Source: Monosiga brevicollis MX1 (Eukaryota; Opisthokonta; Choanoflagellata; Craspedida; Salpingoecidae). From it: a DNA stretch of 64,000 nucleotides. The translations under genes were made by a program, and so were the position numbers. Position 1 is the stretch's first letter. Each line of letters begins with the position of its first letter. This document shows, one piece after another, positions 12,601 to 27,022 of this stretch. The stretch spans positions 221,238 to 285,237 of the forward strand of contig NW_001865063.1 of the NCBI RefSeq assembly GCF_000002865.3. The letters are read 5' to 3'. The notes beneath the pieces were generated by a model. The model was not told the origin of the DNA and did no database searches. It was given only the letters and a program-made list of their open reading frames with translations.

Positions 12601-13321
12601 CGGCGACTCGCACCGTCATCATCCATCTGAATACTGGAATATGCACATGCATACGGGGGGTGCCTTGGGCAAAATCACGCTCACCATGCCCAACCCAGAT
12701 GACGAAATGCCCATCAAACCGGGTGAGAGCTTGGCTTTTTTGCGCACACGCTTGTTCTTGTTCTTGTTCTTGTTCTTGTTCTTGTTCCTGTTCCTGTTCC
12801 TGTTCCTGTTCCTGTTCCTGTTCCTGTTCCTGTTCCTGTTCCTGTTCCTGTTCCTGTTCAAGTTTTGCTTATGCATTTGTTGCCGTTTGTGTTAGGGGAT
12901 CGGGTCTACGTGCTTCAGCGCCGCCACCACTTTCACAATTCAGATCGTGATGGTAAGTGGTGCACACACTGTTGTGGTGACCTTTTGACGGATTGAGAGG
13001 CTGTTCCGTGAGCTAGGGCGTAGATGATCGCCCGCGCCTTTCCCATTCACGGGCCAATGTGGTATCGTAGGTGGTGAGAGCGTGAGTGTGCCTCAAAAGG
13101 CAGTGCTGAACTGGATGCGGCGTGACAATGACGATAAAACTGGCGACGAGCGGGCCTTGTTGTCAGCACGCAAGTATGCAAGAATTTGGAAGCGAAAGGC
13201 GCTCAAGCGATCTCGCTCTATTTCAGACCCACGACACCCTAGCCCTGCCGCATTGAACAACCAAGAGCCCATCAGCCCACGCCGGAGTCGCTCTTCCATG
13301 AAAGTGGTGTCTAGTGTCTGA
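6670..13321 (+). CDS. Slo2/KCNT-type RCK-domain potassium channel
   Basis: Eighteen exons, all in phase (4485 nt, 1494 residues): 6670-6694, 6851-6916, 6997-7128, 7277-7345, 7447-7487, 7597-7742, 7864-7975, 8067-10067, 10159-10263, 10340-10433, 10533-10887, 11041-11224, 11389-11500, 11614-11793, 11835-12040, 12374-12722, 12896-12952, 13071-13321. Hydrophobic segments S1-S6 come first; the selectivity filter TVGYGDF is at residues 257-263. RCK1 follows (VVLCPYRITADMHLLL, TVLRAWAVNDYHPESN). A ~270-residue Ser/Pro-rich linker leads to RCK2 (FPFVYFLEGNLDQPRSLL, FRLSFASGKVFTAGML). There is no extra N-terminal S0 helix, no regular S4 arginine ladder and no Asp-rich calcium bowl, which fits Slo2 (Na+/Cl- gated Slack/Slick) better than Slo1. 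The gating ion cannot be read from sequence. The S1 exon (7277-7345) and the small N-terminal exons are the least certain. Confidence 0.88.
12752..12859 (+). repeat. Hexanucleotide array in a channel-gene intron
   Basis: About 18 tandem copies of TTCTTG turning into TTCCTG, inside the intron 12723-12895 of the potassium channel gene. The pyrimidine-rich strand is the transcribed sense strand, so it lengthens the pyrimidine tract upstream of the acceptor. Confidence 0.95.
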
Positions 13322-13849
13322 TTCAAGCTACAATAACGCCTTCAAATCTTATGGAGATTGCTGGTTTGCTACGGGAGCTTCGTTTTCCCGTGACGAGCTC
13401 GTCCATGAATTTACATGTTAATCCATCATGCAATGTGTCTTCATACCACCATCATACTGAAGCTGCTCTTGTGAGCTGAATGCACACAGCTCTTAACAAG
13501 AAGAGGAACTGGGGCTGGGACAAAGAGGGAGGCATGAAACGCCCCAGACCTGACCCCGTACCCTCCCAAGTTGTCTTATCATGATGAGAGATGAGATTTG
13601 AGATGATGGGAGTAACAATTTTGAAGTTGACGGGGTGCACCGACGCGAGCCGATTGGTACTATTGTAATAAGATACCCACAAGAGCCTGCCGGTATTATA
13701 TTTTACTCAGGTACCCACACGAGCCGACCGTTACAAATGCTCGTCCCCATCCCCCGCTCAAGAAAAAAAAAAAACATTCACAAGTCGTCAAAAAAATTTT
13801 ATTTTTTTTTTCGAATTTTTTTGCATCTATCTTGCTTTGATGGAGAAAA
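13322..13849. other. Intergenic between channel and OGG1
   Basis: Contains two imperfect copies of a short segment with the core TACCCACA followed by AGCC (around 13671-13722), then poly-A and poly-T runs just before the OGG1 start. Nothing else recognisable. Confidence 0.5.
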
Positions 13850-15928
13850 ATGGCGCTGGCGCCCAAGTTGGGATGGCGGCTGTTGAGCGCCAACCTGCAA
13901 GAGTTGCACTTGAGGCACGCTTTGACGTGTGGACAAGCGTTTGGATGGAGCCACTTGAGTCTTGAACCATCACAGGAACCTGTCATTGACAAGGTGGACG
14001 CTGCTGCGTTCGAGCCACCCGCCATCACGGACCAAGTTGGTGTGCCAGCTTTTAATGAGGCGTTTGCAACCGTGGTAAGAGGCGGGCCTGGTCCTCGGGC
14101 AGTACCAAAGGAAACGCTTCAGGGCGCCACAAGAAGTATTCCTCACCGACATGTCTGGCGGCATGAATCGCACCCACATAGCTGGCTGGTCGCGCCGTCA
14201 TTTTACGTCATGCTCGGTTACCCAGTGGTCCGGCGGTCGTGTATGCAGTGTTGCCCTTGGAGGGCACCGCACCTGAATTGCAAAATGAGCCGGTGAATGC
14301 GGCTCAATTGTCTCCCATCCCAGAGGAAGCCTCGATCTACCATGCTTTGCGCGATTATTTTCAGCTTGATGTTTCTCTGTCTCGCCTTTACGCCACTTGG
14401 GCGGCCGCTGATCCCCGAATGAAGGTGGGTCACTTTGTGGCATGCTCGAAAGAACAACGCGGGAGTATCGACTGCCGCAGCTTACCGTGGCACTATTCCC
14501 AACGGTTACGGGGACACGTCGACTTTTGTAGACCATTGCTGATCATTTACCCGGCCTTCGGGTGCTGCGCCAGCCACCCTTTGAATGCCTCATCTCCTTC
14601 ATCTGCTCCTCCAACAACAACATTGGCCGCATCACTTTGGTACGCTGCTGGACGCTGCTCTTGGTGGTGCACCAAGCCTTCCAGGAATTGCACCTCGGGA
14701 GCGTTTCTCAGCAGTATTGAGGCCATGCTAATAACCATCATGTTTCTGGACACGTGGTGGCAGATGCTGGACCGCTTGAAACAGCACTATGGTCAACCGG
14801 CTGGCCAGCTGGCCACGGGCCAAATCCTGTATTCCTTTCCCACTCTCACGTCCCTGAGTCAAGCTGGCGAAGCTCATTTGCGTGAACTTGGTCTGGGCTA
14901 TCGGTACGATAAAGCCGCTTACCGTGTTTTGCAAGGAAGGTCTCGAGCGTTGCTTATCCAATGAATTCACGGTAATAGGGCCAAGTTTATTACAGAGACG
15001 TGTCAGGCCCTGCAGCGCTTGGGAGGCGAGCCCTATCTCGAGCGTCTGCGAACGCAGCCCTACGCACAAGTGCAAGAGGTGTGTGTGGTTTCTTCTTCAC
15101 GTCTGTGCTGTTACTTATAAAACGGTTTCTGCCATGTCAAGCATTCTCATTGCAGTTTGCCGCAAGGACAATAGGCTCTCGTGCAGTTTGCCGGGGTGGG
15201 GCCCAAGGTGGCGGATTGTGTAGCGCTGTTTTCGTTGGATCAGATTGGCGCAATACCCGTGGACACGCACGTTTGGCAGGTCCGCCCCTGTGCCTGGCAA
15301 AAGTACCGTGGTTGTGGAATCTGCACAACCTCAACGGAACTGAATGCGTGACTACAGATTGCGGTGAGGGACATGGACAAGGAGCTGGCTCATGCCCGCT
15401 CGCTGACACCCACGATATACAAGCGGGTTGGCGACCTTTTCCGTGCTCGATATGGTTCCTACGCGGGATGGGCACATAGGTATGATCCTCTGAGCTTTTG
15501 GTGCTGGATTGATAAGAAAACCCCTCATGCCATAGCCTTCAGCGTGCAACCCTTTGCTTGGCTCACGCATGATGTGCTTTCAAATTGCCGGGTATGCGGG
15601 AATGTCTAGCCTGCTGTTTGCAGCTGAACTGCCTGCCTTTGCACCTTGCTTGCCGAGCGAATTAGTAGCAGATATCAAGGCGTTCCGCCTTGCAGAAAAG
15701 GCCGCCAAGACGGAGCAAAAGCGTGCTCGTAAAGATGCGCAAGGTCAGCCGGACACCCCGTCGCCGTCGAAGACCAAGTCCATCAAAACCACAACTCGTC
15801 GAATGCCTGCCAAGTCCAAAGGCGTGACCTCTTCGCCCAAGCGCCCCGCCCGGCAGAGTCGTGTGGACTTGGCAAGCACCAACGTCGCCACGACTGCCCG
15901 CACAACACGAGCTCAACGCCGACGCTAA
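13850..15928 (+). CDS. OGG1: 8-oxoguanine DNA glycosylase/AP lyase OGG1
   Basis: Eight exons: 13850-14074, 14182-14424, 14532-14639, 14764-14903, 14979-15078, 15187-15279, 15358-15479, 15610-15928 (1350 nt, 449 residues, in phase). OGG1 removes 8-oxoG opposite C in base-excision repair. Family landmarks in order: TCGQAFGW near the N-terminus; [17 protein letters not shown]; the signature [19 protein letters not shown]; the helix-hairpin-helix with the Schiff-base lysine ([13 protein letters not shown]279); the catalytic aspartate in IPVDTHVW (D298); and a closing [14 protein letters not shown]. All catalytic residues are present, so the enzyme should be active. The ~95-residue C-terminal tail is basic ([11 protein letters not shown] and similar) and may carry a nuclear localisation signal. 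No mitochondrial presequence is obvious. Confidence 0.95.
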
Positions 15929-16578
15929 GGTGTTATGCCTGGCGACCTGTCACTCACAACACACCTGGATCCATCCTTTTGTCTCTGTAAGCTTGCCGAG
16001 CAAGCACAAGTCGGTCCTGAGCGACCCGTGAATTGCAAATTGCCAGCATCTCGCCTACCGGCGACTTCCAACCTCGACGCTCGAGACCGCAAACCCGAGT
16101 ATCGGCGAACGCAGTGAAATTTTCATCATTCAGCAGCAGTAGAAGACGAAGAAGAAGAAAACGAAGAAGAAAACGAAGAAGAAGAAGGAAATTTTGAAGA
16201 CTCTTGCTGTAGATCAACCAAACCTGTAAAAGAAAATGCAGTAACTTTCAGACTAATATACGATTTGGTTCAATGCCCAAAAACTCTACGAAATTTAAAA
16301 AAAAAAAAATTGAGAGAGAGAGAGAGAGAGTGTGTGTGTGTGTGTGGCATTTGAAAGGAGAAACAGGTGAGACGACAACCGGCGACGACGACGACGATGG
16401 CGGCGGCGGCGATGACGACGACAAGTGGCGGTGGTGGTGGTGGGACGGTCAGACGGGGCATGGATTTAGGGATACTGACTTGACTGTCAATATGCTAGAG
16501 ATGCGCGAGCATGGTTGTGGACTAGAGTAGACTCACACTGATGGGTGCATTTTCGGCAGGTTGTTGGCAACCAGCGAT
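15929..16578. other. Intergenic with simple repeats
   Basis: Carries GAA-rich repeats (about 16142-16190), a poly-A/GA/GT cluster (16299-16347) and GAC/GGC triplet runs (16380-16440). No coding exon supported. Confidence 0.55.
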
Positions 16579-19554
<2,976 letters not shown>

Positions 19555-20000
19555 ACCCATTTGAAAGACATCGTCGAACAAGAACACCTTCCGGCAGCTC
19601 CCATCAAGACGGGCTTGTTCGCATTTTGTCGTCTTTGTTGTCGCAGTACTTTGCTTTGCTCGCCACCACGTTTTCACCCAACAGCTCAGCCTAAACCACA
19701 TCAGTTGTGCAGAGGGCGACGCTTTTCGTGCGAATGCCTTTTGAGATAATCGAGAAAAAGATTGGCCCAAGGCAAGAGATTGTCAATTACACTTTCTCTT
19801 CTGCCGTTGGAGGGGAGAGAAAAACAAACAAGACATGTCGAGAAGGTGGCACCAGCAAGAACAAGAACCCTGACCTTTCATCGACGCCTTGGCGAATTAG
19901 CATGGAACAAGAGCAAACGCAGACACAACAAGAGAGGAGAGCGAGGAAAGAAGTTGATTTGTATGAGGACAGCTCTAAGTTTGCCCAACTGTGGGCCAAT
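19555..20000. other. Spacer between convergent katanin and SCAR genes
   Basis: Short region between two stop codons on opposite strands; expected to contain both 3' UTRs. Nothing else recognised. Confidence 0.5.
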
Positions 20001-22173
20001 TTAGTCCCACTCCTCGTCGTCGGACCAATCCTCATCATCCGAGCCATCATCTTCCGAGTCAGAGCCGTACACGGCAATACGACGAGCCAGGATGGCGGCA
20101 ACATCCGAGCCACCTGCACTGGCATGGCGAGCTTTTTGGACTTCCTGATGATCGACCTTGTTGAGACGCTTGTTCATAATGGCATCCAAAAGGGCATTGC
20201 CGTGGCCACCAGCACCACCCACTGCCTTGGCCAGACTTTCAGGGGCAGGCGGGGGGGCGGGGGGTCCTGGGGGTGGGGGTGCACCCGAGGGGGCCATGCT
20301 TGGCGGCGGGGGTGCACCAGGTGGTGCTGGGATGTTGGCCATGGGTGGCGGAGCCGGGCCAGGTGGGGGAGGGGCACCCGTAGGTGGGGCGCCCATGGGA
20401 GGGGCCGGGGGTGGTGCAGGGGCACCTGAACCTGGTGGTGGCGGGGGCGCCGGAGCGCTCATGGGAGGTGGCATCACGGGAGCCGGCATGTCTGTTTCCG
20501 TAGCGTCATCATCCTCCATGCCCTCGAGGACCAAGACGGGCTTGGCGGTGTTGGGAGGCGGCGGCGGCGGTGCACCACCCGCGCCAGGAGGTGGCGGCGG
20601 TGGCGGCGTTGCACCCATGGGTGGAGGAGGAGGGATGTTGGCCGGGGCGTCGGTCGGAGGCGGCGGGGGGATGTTGCCACCCGGTGGCGGAGGTGGTGCT
20701 GCACCCGGTTTGGAGGGGGGTGGGGGTGGTGCGCCGGCGGGCTTTTGCGGCGGCGGCGGTGGCGCGCCGGCGGGTTTGGCGGGTGCAGGCGCGTTGGTAG
20801 GGGGAGGGCCCATGTCCTGGCCCTGACTCTGGGCTTGACGCTCCAGTTGCTGCTGGCGGAGCTGTTGTTGCTCCTGTTGAATTTGTTGTTGCTTGAGGGC
20901 GCGCTGGTCATCGTTGAATTCTGAACCCATGGCTGAGTACTCCTTCTTGGCCACGCGAGCAACTTGGCGGCGCGATGTGGTCTGCTGAGAGCGAGCCTGT
21001 TTTTTCTTACGGCGCTTGCGCTTCTTCTTTTGCTCTTCGGTTTCAAGACGCATCTGCTCCACCCACAATCGCAGGAAGAAGCCTGGATCCGTGTACTTTG
21101 TCAAAGCAATCTGGTTGTTATCGTTTTGCCATTAGAGGGAAGCCATGGTGAGGCGGGGTGCGAAATTGCAACGCAGACGACAAGAGCGAGCAGGTTAAAA
21201 CACCCAGTGTGCGAAAAAAAAGGGGGGGGGGGGGAGTAGAAAGAGCAGCGCTAGCGTACCAGGTTGTCATCGCGATAGGGGTTGAGTTTGTTGAGGTCTG
21301 GGGGTGGATCACAAGTGCGATACTTGTCAACGAGTGAGCCTGGTTTGGCCATGGTGGAGATGAGGCGCTGATCAAAGGGATGGCTGCGCTGGTAAGATTC
21401 GCCCGACATCAGCTCGGCCACGTCTAGGAGAAATGGGGGACAGATGTGTGCAGAGGGCGGATGAAGTGAGGAGGAGGAGAGAGTCATGCTCTGCAAGTAA
21501 TAGTTTCGGGTTCTGGAGTGGAGGGAAAGCAGCAAAACGGTTCGTACCAAACTTGGTGGGCACCTGGATGGTCGCAACGGACTGGCGAGCGACGGTGAGC
21601 CGATTCTCAACATCCGCAGTCCGCTCGGCAATGTTGGATGCAATATCAACTAGATCGCCAAAGATTTCCTCGGCGTGGCGAGCCACATCACCCAATTGAC
21701 GCAGAATGCCTGAGTACAAGCAGCGTTAAGTGAGGATCAATGGGGGTGTTGTCGAAATTTGGTTCCAGACAACACACAAAAAAAAAAGCGAGGGGGGCGG
21801 GGGGGGCGGGGGGTGAGTCTGTAAAGGGGAGCCAAGAGGTGTGGCAACCAACCCGCTAACGCATTGACGGCAACCTGCTGAAGCTCGTTCTTGCATCGTG
21901 GCGGCAAGGGCTCACGGCACAGCTGTAGTATCGAGGAAGAGAAACAGCCAAGGCAAGGTGAGCCAACTTTACGAATCTTGATCTTAAAATGTCGAGCTCG
22001 TCCAGGCCGAGAAGGGCATGGAAGAGCGCGACAAGATACAAGGCCAAAGAGTCTTGAGCTAGTTCAACACAGACACTCGAGCAACAACATGGAGCTCGGT
22101 TGAATCTAGCAGGCTGGGCAAGAGCATAAACACTGACGTGGACCGGTTCAACGGTACGCTGGACGATGGGCAT
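20001..22173 (-). CDS. WASF: SCAR/WAVE actin nucleation-promoting factor
   Basis: Five exons: 22173-22138, 21922-21853, 21709-21548, 21423-21260, 21110-20001 (1542 nt, 513 residues, in phase). SCAR/WAVE activates Arp2/3 downstream of Rac in a five-subunit complex. The WAVE homology domain is clear: the start MPIVQRTVEPVHLCREPLPP aligns with vertebrate WASF, followed by RQLGDVARHAEEIFGDL and NPYRDDNL, then YTDPGFFLRLWVEQM. A basic helix (KKKRKRRKKKQ) leads to ~200 residues of polyproline for profilin/SH3 binding. The C-terminus has a WH2 motif (NALLDAIMNKRLNKV), a connector (DVAAILARRIAVYGSDSED) and an acidic end with two tryptophans (DWSDDEEWD). The large final exon contains the whole polyproline-VCA unit. 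Confidence 0.95.
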
Positions 22174-22420
22174 GGTAGCGGTCCAGGCACAGCGCCTGCT
22201 TGCAGAAAGTGACAGCCAAAGCTAATCAAAAGCAAGCATCAATGAGTAAATAACACATTACAAACTCACACCCACCACCCCCGCTGCCCTTTTGTCATTG
22301 CTCCACCCTGCCCCACCCCCTCCCCCTCGCCGTCAGTGATAGAGGCGAGCAGTGCTTGCCATCCCGCAACGAGACTTCAACCTCATACCCCTGCCCTTTT
22401 TTACCCTCTCCCTCTCCCTC

Positions 22421-22460
<40 letters not shown>

Positions 22461-22558
22461 CTTGGTGTCTTGGCCTTTGCACTGGATGCCCTTTTGAGGC
22501 CTGATCGAATCTGCGTACCTGCTGTAGCTTCTGCTGCTGCTGCTTCTGTTGCTGCGCT

Positions 22559-22607
<49 letters not shown>

Positions 22608-22904
22608 GTTTTCTTTTGTTCTTCGCTCCTCTCTTGTACAGTTGGACACGCAGACCCAAGTTGGACTCCTATGATACTTTGATAGACAATAATCTGTCAT
22701 TTAAATTCATCTTCTTGGCTTACCATTCGGTTTGAAACTACATAAAGTACTCTAAATCCTACACAAAGTTAATCATTCAAGGAAATTACTCTGCCAAACT
22801 TTCAATCGCTGAACCGCTAAAAGTAACGCTTGAATGATTCACAAACACGCACTTGACTTGTCATACTTGTCTGAACAGGATTTTCCATCCATCAATCCGT
22901 CGAG
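22174..22904. other. Divergent intergenic region with CT arrays
   Basis: Separates the divergent starts of SCAR (-) and the NSUN gene (+). Two CT arrays (about 22411-22460 and 22567-22603) and an AT-richer stretch (22660-22890) lie here. No coding exon supported; probable shared promoter region. Confidence 0.55.
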
Positions 22905-24875
22905 ATGGAGGCATCAACGGCAGCGGCAGCGCGAGAGGGCCTGCACCGGCTCTCCGAGTTCCATCGCCGCCAGTATGGAAGCCGGTACGTGACTCCTGCT
23001 GACTCTGCTCAGCGGGACCCTCGTGTGTCCCCGTGGCTACAATCTTGCCTGACGCTCATCCTCCCACCACGTGTCGTGCTGCTGGGGCCATTGCGAGCAG
23101 ATGGTCAGACCTGCAGGCGGCGCTGGTGCGCCCCGTCTCCCACGTCGCCCGGCTCAACCGCGCTGGAAACATCGACCGCTCCCGCTCCCGCCTCCTTGAT
23201 GCTTATCCGGATGCGGAGCGGGTCCACGAGCTGGGCGACAATGTGGAAGCATATCGCCTCCCCGCTGACCCCGACGCGACCACCCCCGTGCCCAGGTCGG
23301 ACCTGGACCTCTCACCCTCTTTCCTCCGCGGCATGCCCGGTGCCGCCAATTCACCCTTGACCCCTACCCGCACAGGGATTTTGCCCCACCCCCACGTTGC
23401 GAGGTTACGGGCCTTCTTGACTACTATCTCATGGACCCTAGCAGCATTCTAGCTGCCCTTGCCCTCAATGTTCAACGTGAGTTTCTGTCACAAACCTTGG
23501 CAAGGATTCCCTCTGGCCCCTCTCATCTCAGCCTATGGCCCTCTTGGTCGCAGCGGGAGACACGGTTTTGGATCTCTGCGCTGCTCCTGGCGGTAAGGCT
23601 CTCATTCTGGCAGAACAGCTGGACGGCCGAGGACACATCCAGGCCAATGAACGGTGCGATGCCTGCCGCCCATACCCTGCTACCTGCTTTCAACGCACTC
23701 AAAGGGCTTGTCGGGTACCATGATCTGACCAGGAAGTTTGTTTGTTTGTGTGCGTGTGTTTGTATTCGTGTCTCTCTGTATGTATGTTTGCTATTGGCGC
23801 TGCCATGCCCCTGTGCTCGCTCAGGGCAAGCGGCCGGCAATCCCGCCTGCAGCGTGTCATGATCGACTATTTGCCCGAACGCATCCGTCACAAGGGTGTG
23901 CGCGTCACCGGCCTGGACGGCACTCGGTGCGTTTCTCAGTCCAATGTCCTGACGCACATATTTTTCTTGCCGGCCGATGTCTCAAGCTGTTTCCTTGGAT
24001 ATACAGAGCCCGTGCTTTGGGCAAGGAACAATATTCAAAGATCCTCGTTGATGCCCCCTGCTCAAGTGATCGGTGCGTTGGCTGCAATTCGTTGCTGGCA
24101 AGCTTACCTCAGCTCGGTATTGTCAGCCAGCTCGGTACTCAAGATCTTGACCGCCTGCCCACCACAGACACGTTCTTATGGATCTTGATGAGCTGGCCGT
24201 CTGGTCTCCCACGCGTATTCGTGCCAATAGCAAGCGCCAGGTGCGCCGCCAGTTGACCTTGAGAGACACACACGGGCTCGTTGATGCATTGCCAGCCTGA
24301 TCCCTCGTGCTGCTGATCCCCCGTGCTGATCGCCACGAAAACTCTGCCCCCGGTGTTTGGAGTAGATTCAACTGTTATGGGCGGCTGCACAGGCCCTGAA
24401 GGTGAGGCGCTTTCCACTCGCTGAGCAAAACCCACCACCTTGACTCACGCCTGGTCATTTCCGGCGGTCATTCCCGGTGGTTGCGTAGCCCGGGGGTACG
24501 GTGGTCTATTCCACGTGTGCTCTATCTGATATGGAAAACGACGACGTTGTCCGCACAATCATCAAGCGCAGCGGCGGTACCCTCAGCGTCGATGTAAGCC
24601 CCCGGCGCCATCTGTTTCATTGACGTTACGCCTTTTCTTTCGCCCCTCATTTCGTGTACGGCGACCACACTGAGTAGAGCACGTGTCCAAGCTGGTTTGC
24701 CGAGCCCACCGAGTGTGGCTTTATCGCTCTACCTGATCGCTCTGGTTTTGGGCCCCTGTACTTTGCTCGTCTTGTCAAGTCTCCTGGCAACAGTTTCCGC
24801 TTTGATTCGAGCGATTCGAGCGACTCGGACGATTCCGACCAAGCAGAGGCCAAGGAGGATGTCGCTGACGACTAA
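22905..24875 (+). CDS. NSUN3/NSUN4-type RNA cytosine-5 methyltransferase
   Basis: Ten exons: 22905-22984, 23101-23295, 23376-23476, 23554-23653, 23825-23926, 24007-24072, 24168-24240, 24366-24401, 24489-24593, 24678-24875 (1056 nt, 351 residues, in phase). It transfers methyl from S-adenosylmethionine to C5 of cytosine in RNA. SAM-binding motif I is PGDTVLDLCAAPGGKAL; motif IV with a catalytic-site cysteine is VDAPCSSDR; motif VI with the nucleophilic TC is GGTVVYSTCALSDMEND. Near the end ECGFIALPDRSGFGPLYFARL (split here: ECGFIALPDR, GPLYFARL) resembles NSUN3. NSUN3 (mitochondrial tRNA-Met) and NSUN4 (mitochondrial 12S rRNA) are the closest families I recognise; which one is unresolved. The C-terminal tail is Ser/Asp-rich. 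Confidence 0.9.
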
Positions 24876-25385
<510 letters not shown>

Positions 25386-26495
25386 ATGTCAGTCAAGATG
25401 GGATTGTGTGGGACGGATGCTGCAAGCTGGCGGCTTGCGGCAGTGATGTTGGTATGGGTGCTGTCGTACTCCTCTGCATCGACGAGCTGTCGCTATGCCT
25501 CGCCTTGGTCGGACCTCGCGCAGTTGCGGGCAGGCAACTTGACCGTGTCCGAGTGGCACGCCATCATCGGTGCCTTTGCCAACGTGACCACCGACACGTA
25601 CACCAACGGATCGACCAGCAACGTCGGGGGCTACCGCGAGCTCACACGCTTGGCCCCTGATTTCGGCCTTCACGCCATTGTGCTCCAAGCCGAGACTGAT
25701 CCCCAACGCATCATCATCGCCTTCCGGGGCACGGTTCGTGGCTGATCGTCCATTGCCTCACTTGCCACCGCGGGCGTTTTTGAGCCGTCTGCACATGCTC
25801 CCCTGCCTTGATCGTACTTCCGTGCTCTGTTGCCCGCCCTGACCAGCCTGCCCGCGGTTGATCTCTCCATGCTCCGGCAGGATCTCAACGAGAGCTCACC
25901 CTCTGGTCAGGTGGACAATTGCGCCGACTGGCTCATTTGGCACCCGTGGCTACAGCCCCCCTCTTATTGCCAAAACTTTAATCGCTCAACCTACGACTAC
26001 GTGACCAATGCCCTGCATCTGGTAGCCAAGGTGCAGGCACAATACCCCTCCGCCAGCCTGGTGACCACAGGGCACAGTCTTGGGGCGGGGCTCGCTTTCC
26101 TGACGGCAATCAACCACTCTACACCCGAGGCGCCTGTTCCAGCAGTTGCTTTTGCTTGTCCTGGTATTCTGGGCTATATGCGTCGACAGCACTGGGTCCC
26201 AACATCCGATTCCCTAGCTTGTCTATTGCAAGTTGATGACAGCCAGGATCCAGCCGTCCACTTGACCCAAGTGAATCAGACGGGCGTGTTTTTGCGCTAT
26301 GACACGGGGCATGACCTCAGCTGCGACGTCTGCTTCAAAAACTCGACGCCCAGCCTATCCCATCTAAGTCCATGGTGTGCTCTCTGCTTTGATCGGCATC
26401 ACATCTACCGCAACTACCTCAACAAAATTTTCAACAGCACCCTGCCGACCTTTGGCGTCTGGAACACGACCACAAACACAGCATGGTCCAGCTAA
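25386..26495 (+). CDS. Secreted class 3 (fungal-type) lipase
   Basis: Two exons, 25386-25733 and 25881-26495 (963 nt, 320 residues, in phase). A hydrophobic N-terminal segment (LAAVMLVWVLSYSSAS) suggests a signal peptide. The oxyanion-hole region IIIAFRGT ends exon 1. The nucleophile elbow is VTTGHSLGAGLAF with Ser182. The catalytic Asp is probably in VDDSQDPAVHL and the His in DRHHIYRNYL, the usual order for this alpha/beta-hydrolase family. Several cysteines and N-glycosylation sequons (NRS, NHS, NST) fit secretion. Substrate (triacylglycerol or other ester) cannot be deduced. Confidence 0.88.
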
Positions 26496-27022
26496 CAGAT
26501 CTCAATCTCAGACTGGCGTGTGTTCAAGAATACATGTACTGAACCTGGCTAGATAGTTTACATCCTAGTCCCCACAAGAGTGCTCAAATGCCTTTCGAGC
26601 GAGCAGCCTTTCGAGCAGCTTGTGCTTTGAACGTTGCATATGCTTTCGCTGAGGGGCTTGGTTTTCTTTACAACCAACTGCTAACGGATCCCCTCCTACA
26701 CTCCTGCTTGTTCCTATCTTGTCCTTTTGAATCTCACACCTCCCTCCAATCACAAACAAGCATGCAGTATAAAAACCCACACAACGACACGGGCACACGC
26801 ACACGCACAGTCACAGTCACAGGCACACGCACAAGCACAAGCACAAGCACAAGCACAAGCACAAGCACAAGCACAGGCACAGGCACAGGCACAGGCACAG
26901 CTACTAAGCCTTAGAGTCACGAAATACTTATCCAGCAGTGAGTGGTACATCAACAGAAAAAAAAAATTAAAAAATTCACAAGTGTCACGCACTTTTGTAT
27001 ATTTTTTGATCCTTCAGGAGTC
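26496..27022. other. Intergenic with hexamer repeats
   Basis: Contains a TATAAAAA sequence (26768-26775) followed by ACAAGC/ACAGGC hexamers (about 26799-26900). The TATA-like sequence is 248 bases upstream of the sulfatase ATG and may be chance. A poly-A stretch lies near 26959-26967. Confidence 0.5.

Noticed and set aside
12507-12950. Cys-Ser-rich frame over the hexamer array in the channel gene
   Set aside because: It is the translated TTCTTG/TTCCTG repeat of an intron; the donor at 12723 and acceptor at 12895 are in phase with RCK2 exons.
20158-20826. Plus-strand Gly-rich frame antisense to SCAR
   Set aside because: It mirrors the polyproline codons of the minus-strand SCAR gene, whose splicing and domains are well supported.
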